Shown: one piece after another, positions 35,217 to 42,992 of the stretch | How the letters are laid out: the number at the start of each line of letters is the position of its first letter | Numbering within the stretch: the first letter of the stretch is position 1 | NCBI RefSeq assembly: GCF_000259075.1 | Contig: NZ_AJKI01000002.1 | Span: 310,001 to 374,000 of the forward strand | Length of the DNA stretch: 64,000 nucleotides | Source of the DNA: Marinilabilia salmonicolor JCM 21150 | Lineage (GTDB): Bacteria; Bacteroidota; Bacteroidia; Bacteroidales; Marinilabiliaceae | Reading direction: 5' to 3' | Program-made: the position numbers and the translations under genes | Notes under the pieces: model-generated | Database searches by the model: none | Told to the model about the DNA's origin: nothing | What the model saw: the letters and a program-made list of their open reading frames with translations, nothing else

Positions 35217-36911
35217 ATGCAGTATTCTTTTTTTGATTTTCTCTCGTTGGTAGGCTCTCTCGGATTGTTCCTCTATGGAATGAAAATGATGAGCGAAGCC
35301 CTTCAAAAAGTTGCCGGAAACAAAATGAGGGCTATTTTGTCGGCTATGACGTCCAACCGGGTACTTGGTATTCTTACCGGATTTCTGGTTACTGCCATGG
35401 TACAGTCTTCTTCGGCTACAACAGTAATGATTGTAAGCTTTGTAAACGCCGGCCTGATAACTCTGAAAGAATCCATTGGAGTGATAATGGGAGCCAACAT
35501 CGGAACCACTGTAACAGGCTGGATTATTACATTGTTTGGATTCAAAGTGAAAATCAGTGCCTATTCCCTTCCCCTCATCGGGTTAGGTTTGCCTTTTATA
35601 TTTTCAAAATCAGGAACTCGTCGCTCCTATGGCGAACTATTAATCGGATTCGCCCTCATCTTCATGGGGTTGGAGTACTTAAAGGAATCTGTACCCAACA
35701 TACAGGAAAACCCGGAAATTCTAAGTTTCCTTCATAAATATACTGACAGTGGCTTCTTCACCACACTCTTATTCCTCGGTATCGGAACCTTATTAACCGT
35801 CATTGTCCAGTCATCGTCGGCCACCATGGCTCTGACCTTCGTCATGTGCAACGAAGGATGGATAGAATTCAGCCAGGCCGCGGCGATGGTGCTGGGAGAA
35901 AATATAGGGACAACCATAACGGCCAATATTGCATCTTCGGTAGGTAACATAAGTGCCAAGCGAGCTGCCCGTGTGCATTTGATATTTAATATGCTCGGTG
36001 TAGCATGGATGCTTGCACTATTCAACAACTACACCGGACTAATTGATACCATTATTACCCGTAACGGAGGAGCCTCCCCAAATGAAAACCCCGCAGCTAT
36101 TCCAGTAGCACTCTCCATTTTTCACACATCTTTCAACATCATAAACGTTCTCATATTTGTTTGGTTTACTCCACTGATACAAAAGGTTGTGGAGTATATG
36201 GTACCCAACAGGACCAAGGATTCCGACGAAGAGTTCAGACTTAAATACATTACCACCGGAATGCTTTCCACTTCTGAATTATCTATTTTACAGGCCAAAA
36301 AGGAGGTGCAGTTTTATGCCAAACATACCACCAAAATGTTTGGTTTCGTGCGCAAGATGATGCATGAGGAAAAAGACAAGAAATTCAACAAACTCTTCTC
36401 AAAAGTTCAGAAATACGAAGGAATCAGTGATAACGTAGAAGTGGAAATTACCAACTACCTCACCCAGGTTTCACAATACAAACTAAGTGAACTTGGCCGT
36501 AAGCGATTACGAGCAATGCTTAAACTCGCAGGCGATCTGGAGAGCGTGGCTGACTGTAACTTCAACCTGGCACGCTCGGTGAACCGGATGAAAGAGAAAA
36601 ATGTTAAGCTGAAAAAATCTGCCATGGAAAAACTGGAGCTTATGTTTAACCTGGCCGAAGAAGCGCTCTCCGTAATGCGTGAAAACCTTCAACAGGACGA
36701 ACTGGTTGTTTCATTAACAAAGGCCAGACTCCTTGAAGATCAGATAAATAATTACCGGAATCAACTAAAAAGTGAGCATTTGGACAATCTGGCCAACAAT
36801 GTATATTCTTACGAAGCCGGCATTATTTTTAATGATCTTTTCTCGGAATGTGAAAAACTGGCCGACTATGTCATTAATGTATCTGAAGCTCTGGAAGAGG
36901 TAGGCATGTAA
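35217..36911 (+). CDS. Na/Pi cotransporter family protein with PhoU-like tail
   Basis: A 564-residue protein of the NptA/YjbB family. Two inverted repeats each carry the hallmark VQSSSAT motif (VQSSSATTVM near 80, VQSSSATMAL near 205), and GANIGTT and GENIGTT motifs sit in matching positions. About eight transmembrane helices are followed by a cytosolic PhoU-like helical domain (about 370-564). It should move phosphate with sodium or help regulate it. The frame extends to 35172; the ATG at 35217 beginning MQYSFFDFL fits the family start better. Confidence 0.88.
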   Translation: MQYSFFDFLSLVGSLGLFLYGMKMMSEALQKVAGNKMRAILSAMTSNRVLGILTGFLVTAMVQSSSATTVMIVSFVNAGLITLKESIGVIMGANIGTTVTGWIITLFGFKVKISAYSLPLIGLGLPFIFSKSGTRRSYGELLIGFALIFMGLEYLKESVPNIQENPEILSFLHKYTDSGFFTTLLFLGIGTLLTVIVQSSSATMALTFVMCNEGWIEFSQAAAMVLGENIGTTITANIASSVGNISAKRAARVHLIFNMLGVAWMLALFNNYTGLIDTIITRNGGASPNENPAAIPVALSIFHTSFNIINVLIFVWFTPLIQKVVEYMVPNRTKDSDEEFRLKYITTGMLSTSELSILQAKKEVQFYAKHTTKMFGFVRKMMHEEKDKKFNKLFSKVQKYEGISDNVEVEITNYLTQVSQYKLSELGRKRLRAMLKLAGDLESVADCNFNLARSVNRMKEKNVKLKKSAMEKLELMFNLAEEALSVMRENLQQDELVVSLTKARLLEDQINNYRNQLKSEHLDNLANNVYSYEAGIIFNDLFSECEKLADYVINVSEALEEVGM

Positions 36912-36979
36912 AATATCACCAAAACTGATTCTTAAATGTCTGATAATTCAGGCTTAATATTCTCATAACATTACACACG

Positions 36980-36987
36980 TAGATTTG
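36980..36987 (+). promoter_or_regulatory. -7 box of the 37031 gene
   Basis: TAGATTTG matches TAnnTTTG. The -33 position holds TATT (2 of 4). The start codon is 44 bp downstream. Confidence 0.4.
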
Positions 36988-37030
36988 TACCATCAATAAT
37001 AAAGAAAGTACAAATAAAAACATAAGTGTT

Positions 37031-37381
37031 ATGAAAACATTCGTATTAAGCATTGCATTGGTGGCCTTTTCATTTATCAATACTTTTGCTATAACCGAAA
37101 ACCCCGGTGAACCCGCTGTTGTCAATACCTGTATATCAGGAGTTGTTATTGACCAGAATACAGGGGAAGCTTTAACGGGAGTTGAAGTAAAACTAAATGG
37201 ATCAGAGACTAAAACATATACCGACTTTGACGGTAAATTTGTTTTTGACCAGGTAAAACCAGGCAAATATTCTGTGGAAGCTAACATTATCTCCTACCAA
37301 CCTGTTATCAGGTCTGTGAGTGTAAATACCAATGAATTGCATGCACTCAATCTGCAACTCAACAATGTTGGTGAAAAATAA
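37031..37381 (+). CDS. Small secreted carboxypeptidase-regulatory-like domain protein
   Basis: A 116-residue protein with a signal peptide (MKTFVLSIALVAFSFINTFA) and a single CarboxypepD_reg-like fold (about 36-112: CISGVVIDQNTGEALTGVEV, FDGKFVFDQVKPGKYSVEA). The same fold forms the N-terminus of TonB-dependent receptors, but here it is free. Its role is unknown; it may be a periplasmic binding module. A strong terminator follows. Confidence 0.82.
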   Translation: MKTFVLSIALVAFSFINTFAITENPGEPAVVNTCISGVVIDQNTGEALTGVEVKLNGSETKTYTDFDGKFVFDQVKPGKYSVEANIISYQPVIRSVSVNTNELHALNLQLNNVGEK

Positions 37382-37407
37382 AACGTAATCTGAAATAATT
37401 ATTATTA

Positions 37408-37439
37408 GGGAAGACTGATGCAAGGTCTTCCCTTTTTTT
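37408..37439 (+). terminator. Terminator after the 37031 gene
   Basis: GGGAAGAC / GTCTTCCC perfect 8-bp stem followed by seven T. Confidence 0.9.
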
Positions 37440-37550
37440 CTGAAAAAGCACTCAAATGTTGCCCAAAATTAACTTTAATGTTAATATTGCATTAACGCAA
37501 TTAGCAGGAACAAGTTGGGAGGCTTTTGATAACATTTTAAAGCAAAAGCC

Positions 37551-38006
37551 ATGAAAAAGCTGATATTATTACTCATGATGGTAGTAACAGGTTCTCTGTT
37601 GCACGCTCAACTTGTTGAGAAAGAAGGAATATTCTACGATTTCAACGACAATCCTTACACCGGTACTTACATTGAATACTTTCCTGATGGGAATGTGCGT
37701 CTTGAAATGCAGGTGAAAGAAGGTGAAAAAAACGGAAAAACTACCTTTTATTTCGAAAATGGAGCCAAAAAAGAGGTTCGAAATTTCATCAACAATAAAA
37801 TGGACGGCACCTGGATTACCTGGGATGAAAATGGAACCAAAGTCGCCGAAGCTCGCTACAACAATGGTAAAAAGCATGGAAAATGGTACATCTGGGATGA
37901 AAATGGAACACTTCGTTACGAAATGGAGTATAATGACGGCACCAAAACAGGAACCTGGTTCATCAGGGACGAAGATGGCAATTTAATCAGTCAAAAAGAG
38001 TTCTGA
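37551..38006 (+). CDS. Secreted MORN/YwqK-type repeat protein
   Basis: A 151-residue protein with a signal peptide (MKKLILLLMMVVTGSLLHAQ) and five or so YwqK/MORN-like repeats of the YFPDGNVRLEMQVKEGEKNGKTTFY type, with DENGTKVAEARYNNGKKHGKWY in the middle. Databases often label such repeats as YwqK-family antitoxin; here the signal peptide and lack of a toxin partner argue against that label. The repeats probably mediate binding at the envelope. A terminator follows at 38028. Confidence 0.82.
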   Translation: MKKLILLLMMVVTGSLLHAQLVEKEGIFYDFNDNPYTGTYIEYFPDGNVRLEMQVKEGEKNGKTTFYFENGAKKEVRNFINNKMDGTWITWDENGTKVAEARYNNGKKHGKWYIWDENGTLRYEMEYNDGTKTGTWFIRDEDGNLISQKEF

Positions 38007-38027
38007 TCATCTTTTTTAAAGGTACAA

Positions 38028-38057
38028 AACCCGGGCATTTTAGTTCGGGTTTTTTTA
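38028..38057 (+). terminator. Terminator after the MORN-repeat gene
   Basis: AACCCG / CGGGTT stem followed by seven T. Confidence 0.8.
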
Positions 38058-38229
38058 ACTCCAAAACCGTCCTTATTTGGTTTAATTCCAAACTACTGCA
38101 CAAATATAAACCCTCCTTAATTCTGTTGGTCTTAACTCTGTAATGAAGAATAAATAAACGTTCATCCGGATGCTTTCGGACTCCGGCAAACGGACCGATT
38201 TATGCGAACAGATAATTCATCCGTTTAAA

Positions 38230-38361
38230 AATTTGTAATTACCTGATAAAAAACTAATTAAAAATTTGAGAACGCATGGAACCGCTTCGCTCTCGCATAA
38301 TATTTTTTAATCATATTCTTTGGTGATGTTATGCTTAAATAATATCATGCTCGTTTCATTG
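38230..38361 (-). repeat. Dispersed intergenic repeat, copy B
   Basis: Read on the minus strand, it matches copy A (5344-5456) from AATGAAACGAGCATG through AAAGAATATGATTAAAAA, the GAGAGCG...CGTTCTC hairpin and CAAATTTTTAATTAGTTTTTT. It is separated from copy C by about 250 bp, in inverted orientation. Confidence 0.75.
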
Positions 38362-38404
38362 TTAAAGAATTAGGCTGAAGTTTAAAATAACGTTCTTTTG
38401 ATAT

Positions 38405-38435
38405 GAGATTGCTTCGTCTTGCTCGCAATAATGCT
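38405..38435. repeat. Degenerate copy of a widespread GCGAGCGAAGC-type repeat
   Basis: GAGATTGCTTCGTC followed by GCTCGCAAT resembles, in reverse complement, the ATTGCGAGC...GAAGCAATCTC intergenic repeat found in many bacterial genomes. Confidence 0.5.
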
Positions 38436-38579
38436 GTGCTACCGGTTTAATGCGGGTTGGGTTTTAATCACTCAAAACCCCGAAGATCCGGGAGATTACA
38501 ATCTGAAATAGTTTATTTAAACCAACTATAAATTAGATTATTGGGTGGCAAAGAGTCTGTTCTATTTTATATATTTATG

Positions 38580-38665
38580 ATTTAAAATATGAGGATTATC
38601 GCATATTTTAAATGAAACGAGCATGGCAATAATTGCCCCAAAAGAACATGTATAAATTTTTGCAT
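38580..38665 (+). repeat. AT-rich hairpin and dispersed repeat copy C
   Basis: A perfect 12-bp stem ATTTAAAATATG / CATATTTTAAAT (38580-38591 with 38602-38613, 10-nt loop) runs directly into AATGAAACGAGCATGGCAAT, the first part of the repeat seen at 5344. The copy loses similarity after about 55 bp. Apart from copies B and C and the degenerate repeat, the 38058-38756 gap holds no gene. Confidence 0.7.
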
Positions 38666-38758
38666 GCGAGTTCCATCCGACCTTAATAAATAAAATTTAA
38701 ACGGATAAATATAAGATTCAACTCTGCCCCTTCAAAAAAGTAAAATCAAAGTCAATTA

Positions 38759-38766
38759 TAAGGAGG
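38759..38766 (+). promoter_or_regulatory. Strong Shine-Dalgarno for the DUF362 gene
   Basis: TAAGGAGG lies 5 bp before the ATG at 38772. Such a perfect site is rare among the genes in this window and fixes the start. Confidence 0.7.
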
Positions 38767-38771
38767 ATAGT

Positions 38772-39689
38772 ATGAAAAGAAGAGATTTTTTGATAAAAGG
38801 AGCCGGTCTGAGTCTGGCGGGAGCTTTGATGCCTGGTTTTGGCGGATTAAATGCAGTAGGATTGCCGGCAGAAGAAGGAAATTACGATTTGGTTGCTGTA
38901 CGTGGAGGAGAAGCCGTTGATATGTTTGAAAAAGCAATGGACGCTCTTGGCGGCATGAGCAAATTTGTAAAAAGCGGACAAAAAGTACTTGTTAAGCCCA
39001 ATATCGGATGGGACGTCCCTCCGGAGCGAGCGGGGAACACCAACCCCGACCTGATCCACAGAATTGTGAAAAGTTGTTTGGATGCAGGGGCATCAGAAGT
39101 CGTAGTCTTCGACCATACCTGCGACCAGTGGGATCGCTGCTATCGAAACAGCGGATTGGAAGATGCCGCCCGGAATGCCGGAGCCAAGGTTGTACCCGGA
39201 AACAACGAATCTTTCTATAAGGAAGTATCTGTGCCGGGAGGAGTAAAGCTAAAAAACACCAAAGTACACCGTGATTTAATGGATGCAGATGTATTTATCA
39301 ATGTTCCTATCCTCAAACATCATGGTTCCACAACGGTATCCCTCGCTATGAAAAACCTGATGGGAGTGGTCTGGGATCGTGGATTCTATCATGGGAACGA
39401 CCTGAGTCAATGCATTGCAGATTTCCTGACTTACCGTAAGCCTGATCTCAATATTATTGACGGCTATCGCATGATGACCAGAAACGGTCCGCGAGGTGTT
39501 TCTGTTTCGGACGTAGCTGATTTAAAAGCTTTGATTGCCGGCGAAGACATTGTAGCGGTGGATGCTGCAGCCACATTGATGTTTGGCGAAAAGCCTGAAA
39601 ACATTAAGCATATCCGCCTGGCCAACGAAATGGGACTCGGGACAATGAACCTTCAAAACCTCTCCATAAAACGTGTAAAAATGGCTTAG
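38772..39689 (+). CDS. DUF362 protein with twin-arginine signal
   Basis: A 305-residue protein. The N-terminal Tat signal has KRRDFLIKGAG and a hydrophobic stretch to about 35. The DUF362 domain covers about 40-300, with GQKVLVKPNIGWD, CLDAGASEVVVFDHTCD, DADVFINVPILKHHGSTTVSLAMKNLMG and DLNIIDGYR. DUF362 proteins lie near iron-sulfur and anaerobic redox genes, but the reaction is not known. It has few Cys and no ferredoxin motif of its own. The downstream NapH/NapG-like gene (187 bp later) is the likely functional partner. Confidence 0.87.
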   Translation: MKRRDFLIKGAGLSLAGALMPGFGGLNAVGLPAEEGNYDLVAVRGGEAVDMFEKAMDALGGMSKFVKSGQKVLVKPNIGWDVPPERAGNTNPDLIHRIVKSCLDAGASEVVVFDHTCDQWDRCYRNSGLEDAARNAGAKVVPGNNESFYKEVSVPGGVKLKNTKVHRDLMDADVFINVPILKHHGSTTVSLAMKNLMGVVWDRGFYHGNDLSQCIADFLTYRKPDLNIIDGYRMMTRNGPRGVSVSDVADLKALIAGEDIVAVDAAATLMFGEKPENIKHIRLANEMGLGTMNLQNLSIKRVKMA

Positions 39690-39876
39690 ACCGTCGAAAA
39701 AGGTTGAAAACGTTCATAGCCTCTACCCTATTTCCGGTTTCCGGCAATGATCCGGAAGCCGGTTTATTATTTAATAAAAAAAGGGGTTTCTGCTTTGTTA
39801 AATAATTTTCCAATAAGCAGTTGAGGATACCAACTGTGAATATCACACGGCCCGGAAAAATTAATTTTTATTGAAC

Positions 39877-41490
39877 ATGAATTTATACAGACTCTTACGA
39901 AAAAGCAGGATTTTTCTAGCTTCAATGGTTTTAATATTCACCTTCGTCCTGTTCATCGACCTGTATGAGTGGATTCCCAACGAAACATTTGACGCCATCC
40001 TGTACCTCCAGTTTGTACCATCGTTTTTACATTTTATCACGGTATTTTCCATTACCACCGCAGGTGGATTTTTAGTGGTATTACTGTTGACGTTTCTCAC
40101 CGGTCGTCTCTACTGCTCGGTCATTTGCCCACTGGGAATTTTGCAGGATGTAATAAATAAAATTGCCCGTTGGAAATCCAAAAAGAAACGGTTTTTCAAA
40201 CACAAAAAACCGCATCCGGTTTTGCGGTACACATTCCTTGGCATCATGGTATTGGCCATGATTTTTGGAGCCGGTTGGATTGTAACCTGGCTCGACCCAT
40301 ACAGCATCGCCGGAAGGACTTTCACCTACCTTTTCAAACCCCTGACAGTTTGGCTCAACAATGGAGTGATAGCACCTGTTCTTCAAAACTTTGAAATCTA
40401 TTCGGTCTATCACGTAAACTTAATGATGCCTTACCTGATTCCGGTAATTTTATCGTTCGCCACCATTGCTGCCATCGGATATTTTTCCTGGAAACGCGGT
40501 CGTTTATTCTGCAACACCATTTGTCCGGTAGGTACCTTGTTGGGAATAGCTTCAAAATTTAGTTTTCTTAAAGTACAGTTCGATTCCTCTACCTGCACCC
40601 GTTGCGGGAAATGTGCCGGTGTTTGCAAAAGCGAATGCATTGATATCCGAAACTATTCGGTTGATCACAGTCGCTGTGTTACCTGCTTCAACTGCCTGGA
40701 TATTTGTCCGGAATTGGCACTTTCACTGCGCCCCGCGACTCATAAAAATCAAAATCCGGTCGATTTTAAAGAAGCAACCATGCCAAAAGAAGAAAAGCAA
40801 CAAGCTACCGACAACAACCGGCGTAAATTATTGGTTACCGGATTGGCATTATTAACCGGAAGTCGTATTTATGCATTGAAGAAAAACAAACTTCCGGATA
40901 ATCAGAAAGACCTATTGCTCAATAATAAGGAATACCCTGTAACACCTCCGGGTGCAGGAAATATAAAACGTTTCAACGATATTTGCACTGGATGCTCTCT
41001 ATGTGTAGCTGCTTGTCCTACAGGAGTTTTACAGCCCTCTCTGACACATTACGGGCTGAACGGTTTCATGCAGCCTCACATGGATTATGCCACGTATTTT
41101 TGCAATTTCGATTGTAACAAATGTGGAGAAGTTTGCCCTACAGGGGCCATTTTACCACTTCCTCTGGAAGAAAAACAGGTAACTCAAATGGGGAAAGCAG
41201 TTTTTGTAAAACAAAACTGTGTGGTTTATACCGACGAAACGGTATGTGGAGCCTGCTCGGAACATTGTCCCACGAAAGCAGTAACAATGGTTCCATACAA
41301 AAATGGCCTGCGTATTCCGGAAGTTGACCAGTCCATTTGCATCGGCTGTGGGGCCTGTGAATACCCCTGCCCTGTTCCACAACCCTACAAAGCCATTTAT
41401 GTAAATGGTAACGCCCAACAACAACTTGCTGATAAACCCGACTTAGGCGAAAAACAGGAAGTCGATCACGAAGAGGACTTTCCTTTTTGA
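39877..41490 (+). CDS. Membrane iron-sulfur protein, NapH-like part fused to NapG/MauM-like part
   Basis: A 537-residue protein. The N-terminal half has five or six transmembrane helices with GRLYCSVICPLGILQD and GRLFCNTICPVGTLLG signatures, then a cytosolic 4Fe-4S pair (CTRCGKCAGVC, CVTCFNCLDIC). At about 310 an NRRKLLVTGLALL segment resembles a Tat signal or another membrane anchor. The C-terminal half has further cluster motifs (CTGCSLCVAACP, CNKCGEVCP, CGACSEHCP, CIGCGACEYPCP). NapH and NapG are separate proteins in nitrate reduction and carry electrons from quinol to the periplasm. The ATG at 39871 is also possible. Confidence 0.85.
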   Translation: MNLYRLLRKSRIFLASMVLIFTFVLFIDLYEWIPNETFDAILYLQFVPSFLHFITVFSITTAGGFLVVLLLTFLTGRLYCSVICPLGILQDVINKIARWKSKKKRFFKHKKPHPVLRYTFLGIMVLAMIFGAGWIVTWLDPYSIAGRTFTYLFKPLTVWLNNGVIAPVLQNFEIYSVYHVNLMMPYLIPVILSFATIAAIGYFSWKRGRLFCNTICPVGTLLGIASKFSFLKVQFDSSTCTRCGKCAGVCKSECIDIRNYSVDHSRCVTCFNCLDICPELALSLRPATHKNQNPVDFKEATMPKEEKQQATDNNRRKLLVTGLALLTGSRIYALKKNKLPDNQKDLLLNNKEYPVTPPGAGNIKRFNDICTGCSLCVAACPTGVLQPSLTHYGLNGFMQPHMDYATYFCNFDCNKCGEVCPTGAILPLPLEEKQVTQMGKAVFVKQNCVVYTDETVCGACSEHCPTKAVTMVPYKNGLRIPEVDQSICIGCGACEYPCPVPQPYKAIYVNGNAQQQLADKPDLGEKQEVDHEEDFPF

Positions 41491-41517
41491 TAAGCCGACT
41501 AAAAATAAAGAAAATGC

Positions 41518-41541
41518 AAAGGGTCGATTAATCGGCCCTTT
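41518..41541 (+). terminator. Hairpin after the iron-sulfur fusion gene
   Basis: AAAGGG-T-CGAT-TA-ATCG-G-CCCTTT, a near-perfect palindrome followed by a short T-poor tail. Confidence 0.6.
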
Positions 41542-41610
41542 CTTGTATTATAATTACTTGAAAAAGTATTGTTTTGGGTTGCTCACAATGAACCTATCTA
41601 CAAGTTTTTA

Positions 41611-41669
41611 GCAGGTTGGAGGAGGTTGATTTCTGACCTTGCCGAAAATCAACCCCCTCAAAATCCTGC
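41611..41669. repeat. Long hairpin upstream of the OsmC gene
   Basis: The outer stem GCAGG/CCTGC and the inner stem GGTTGATTT/AAATCAACC enclose a 13-nt loop. Its position between a terminator and the OsmC gene suggests an intergenic repeat or leader structure. A 10-bp palindrome, ACTATATAGT, at 41741-41750 sits nearer the gene and could be an operator. Confidence 0.5.
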
Positions 41670-41778
41670 AATGCCTCATCATTTAATGCATCCAGCCTGA
41701 ATTACCCAACCGATGCAACCATTTAAGCATTACATTGTTGACTATATAGTTGAATGTTGAACCATAAAAATTTTTGTT

Positions 41779-42210
41779 ATGAGTACACACAAATCATCAG
41801 CTATATGGAAAGGAAATCTTGCAAAAGGTAAGGGTACCATGAATGTGGGCGAAGGTGCCTGGCAAGGAAATTTTTCAGCAAAATCGCGTTTCGAAGGAAG
41901 TAAAGACGGAACAAGTCCTGAAGAATTAATTGCTGCTGCGCATGCCGGATGTTTTTCAATGGCCTTCTCGCACGCATTGTCAGAATCGGGACATGAACCC
42001 GAAAGTGTGGAAACAAAAGCAGAAGCCACCATCGAAAAAGGAGCAGACGGTTTCAGTATCACAAAAATTCATCTTACCACAGAAGGGAAAGTTCCCGGAA
42101 TAGAAAAAGACGAATTCTTAAAAATTGCAGAGGAAGCCAAGGAAAACTGTCCTGTTTCAAAAGCACTCAAACAGGGCGTGGCCATTTCGCTTGATGCATC
42201 TTTGCTTTAA
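41779..42210 (+). CDS. OsmC family peroxidase-like protein
   Basis: A 143-residue cytosolic protein of the OsmC/Ohr fold. The two reactive Cys are in AAHAGCFSMAFSHAL and ENCPVSKAL. OsmC proteins reduce organic hydroperoxides with thiol help. The N-terminus (KSSAIWKGNLAKGKGTMNV) fits the OsmC rather than the Ohr branch. A strong terminator follows. Confidence 0.92.
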   Translation: MSTHKSSAIWKGNLAKGKGTMNVGEGAWQGNFSAKSRFEGSKDGTSPEELIAAAHAGCFSMAFSHALSESGHEPESVETKAEATIEKGADGFSITKIHLTTEGKVPGIEKDEFLKIAEEAKENCPVSKALKQGVAISLDASLL

Positions 42211-42240
42211 AAAATATACCCCTTCACCGGGATTTGTTAA

Positions 42241-42269
42241 GGCTGCCAGAATTCTGGCAGCCTTTTTTT
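42241..42269 (+). terminator. Terminator of the OsmC gene
   Basis: GGCTGCCAGAATTCTGGCAG plus CC, a perfect 11-bp palindrome, followed by seven T. Confidence 0.92.
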
Positions 42270-42409
42270 ATTAACCTCATCATATTTTGCAAAAAATACA
42301 AATTCAGAGTTCAGGTCGATTTTGAAACAATTTGTTATCCGCACTTGACCTTCCATTCTACTCTTTGTAAATTAAAAACTTTGAATTCAGATACTTAAAA
42401 ACTTGAATT

Positions 42410-42607
42410 ATGGCTATTAAAAAAGTTTGGATGGAAGAGGGTTGCACTTCCTGCAACCTTTGCGTTGACATTTGCCCTGAGGTATTCGACCTGCCCGATG
42501 ATGTGGCTATTGTTAAAGAAGGCGTAAATTATGATGATTATGCCGAAGAGATTAAAGAAGCAGCCGAAAGTTGTCCGGTAGAAGTCATAAAATTTGAGGA
42601 GGGTTAA
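42410..42607 (+). CDS. Single-cluster 4Fe-4S ferredoxin
   Basis: A 65-residue acidic ferredoxin. One cluster site reads CTSCNLCVDICPEVF (Cys12, 15, 18, 22), and the distal Cys in ESCPVEVI could form a disulfide with another or serve as a fourth ligand as in monocluster ferredoxins. It donates electrons in the cytosol. It lies 57 bp before the dodecin gene and could be co-transcribed with it. Confidence 0.9.
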   Translation: MAIKKVWMEEGCTSCNLCVDICPEVFDLPDDVAIVKEGVNYDDYAEEIKEAAESCPVEVIKFEEG

Positions 42608-42663
42608 AACCCTGATTTTATATTGTAATCTGAAAATTATTAATCTTCTAAAATTTTTTTACT

Positions 42664-42864
42664 ATGAAAATGGTTAAAGTAATTGAAGTAATTGCTTCAT
42701 CTGACAAGGGTTTCACAGAAGCAACACAAAACGCTATTGCGGAAGCTTCTAAGACTGTGAAAAACATTAAATCAATTTACATCGAAAACATGAATGCCAA
42801 TGTAGAAAACAACCAGATCGTTTCCTATGCCGTTAATGCTAAAATATCCTTCGAGATAGACTAG
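42664..42864 (+). CDS. Dodecin-like flavin-binding protein
   Basis: A 66-residue protein (64 from the second ATG at 42670) with the dodecin layout: VKVIEVIASSDKGFTEATQNAI, then ASKTVKNIKSIYIENMNANVENN and IVSYAVNAKISFEID. Dodecins form hollow 12-mers that store or buffer flavins. The Trp that stacks on flavin in archaeal and bacterial dodecins appears as Tyr or Ile here (KSIYIEN). A terminator follows. Confidence 0.82.
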   Translation: MKMVKVIEVIASSDKGFTEATQNAIAEASKTVKNIKSIYIENMNANVENNQIVSYAVNAKISFEID

Positions 42865-42891
42865 CTCAGTTGATTTCTAAATCTTTGTATT

Positions 42892-42948
42892 CCGGTTAAC
42901 CACGGAATGTCCCTGATGGGATGTTTGCTGAAGGTTACCCGGTTTTTT
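42892..42948 (+). terminator. Terminator after the dodecin gene
   Basis: CCGGTTAACC / GGTTACCCGG (one mismatch), followed by six T. The ATG at 42921 falls in its loop. Confidence 0.7.
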
Positions 42949-42973
42949 ATAAACACCGAATCCGGTATCTTTG
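42943..42973 (+). promoter_or_regulatory. Promoter of hrpB
   Basis: TTTT (3 of 4 with TTTG), a 19-nt spacer and TATCTTTG (exact TAnnTTTG). Predicted transcript start near 42980, 13 nt before the chosen GTG. Confidence 0.6.
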
Positions 42974-42992
42974 CAAAACACAAATTAATCAG

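Noticed and set aside
37551-38006. Antitoxin (YwqK label)
   Set aside because: The protein has a signal peptide and there is no toxin gene next to it; the repeat fold only is supported.
42335-42370. E. coli-like promoter TTGACC-N17-TAAATT before the ferredoxin gene
   Set aside because: Bacteroidota housekeeping sigma does not use this pattern, so the match is probably chance.
42921-42992. Upstream ATG extension of HrpB
   Set aside because: It falls in a terminator loop and before the promoter; the encoded residues do not match the family start.
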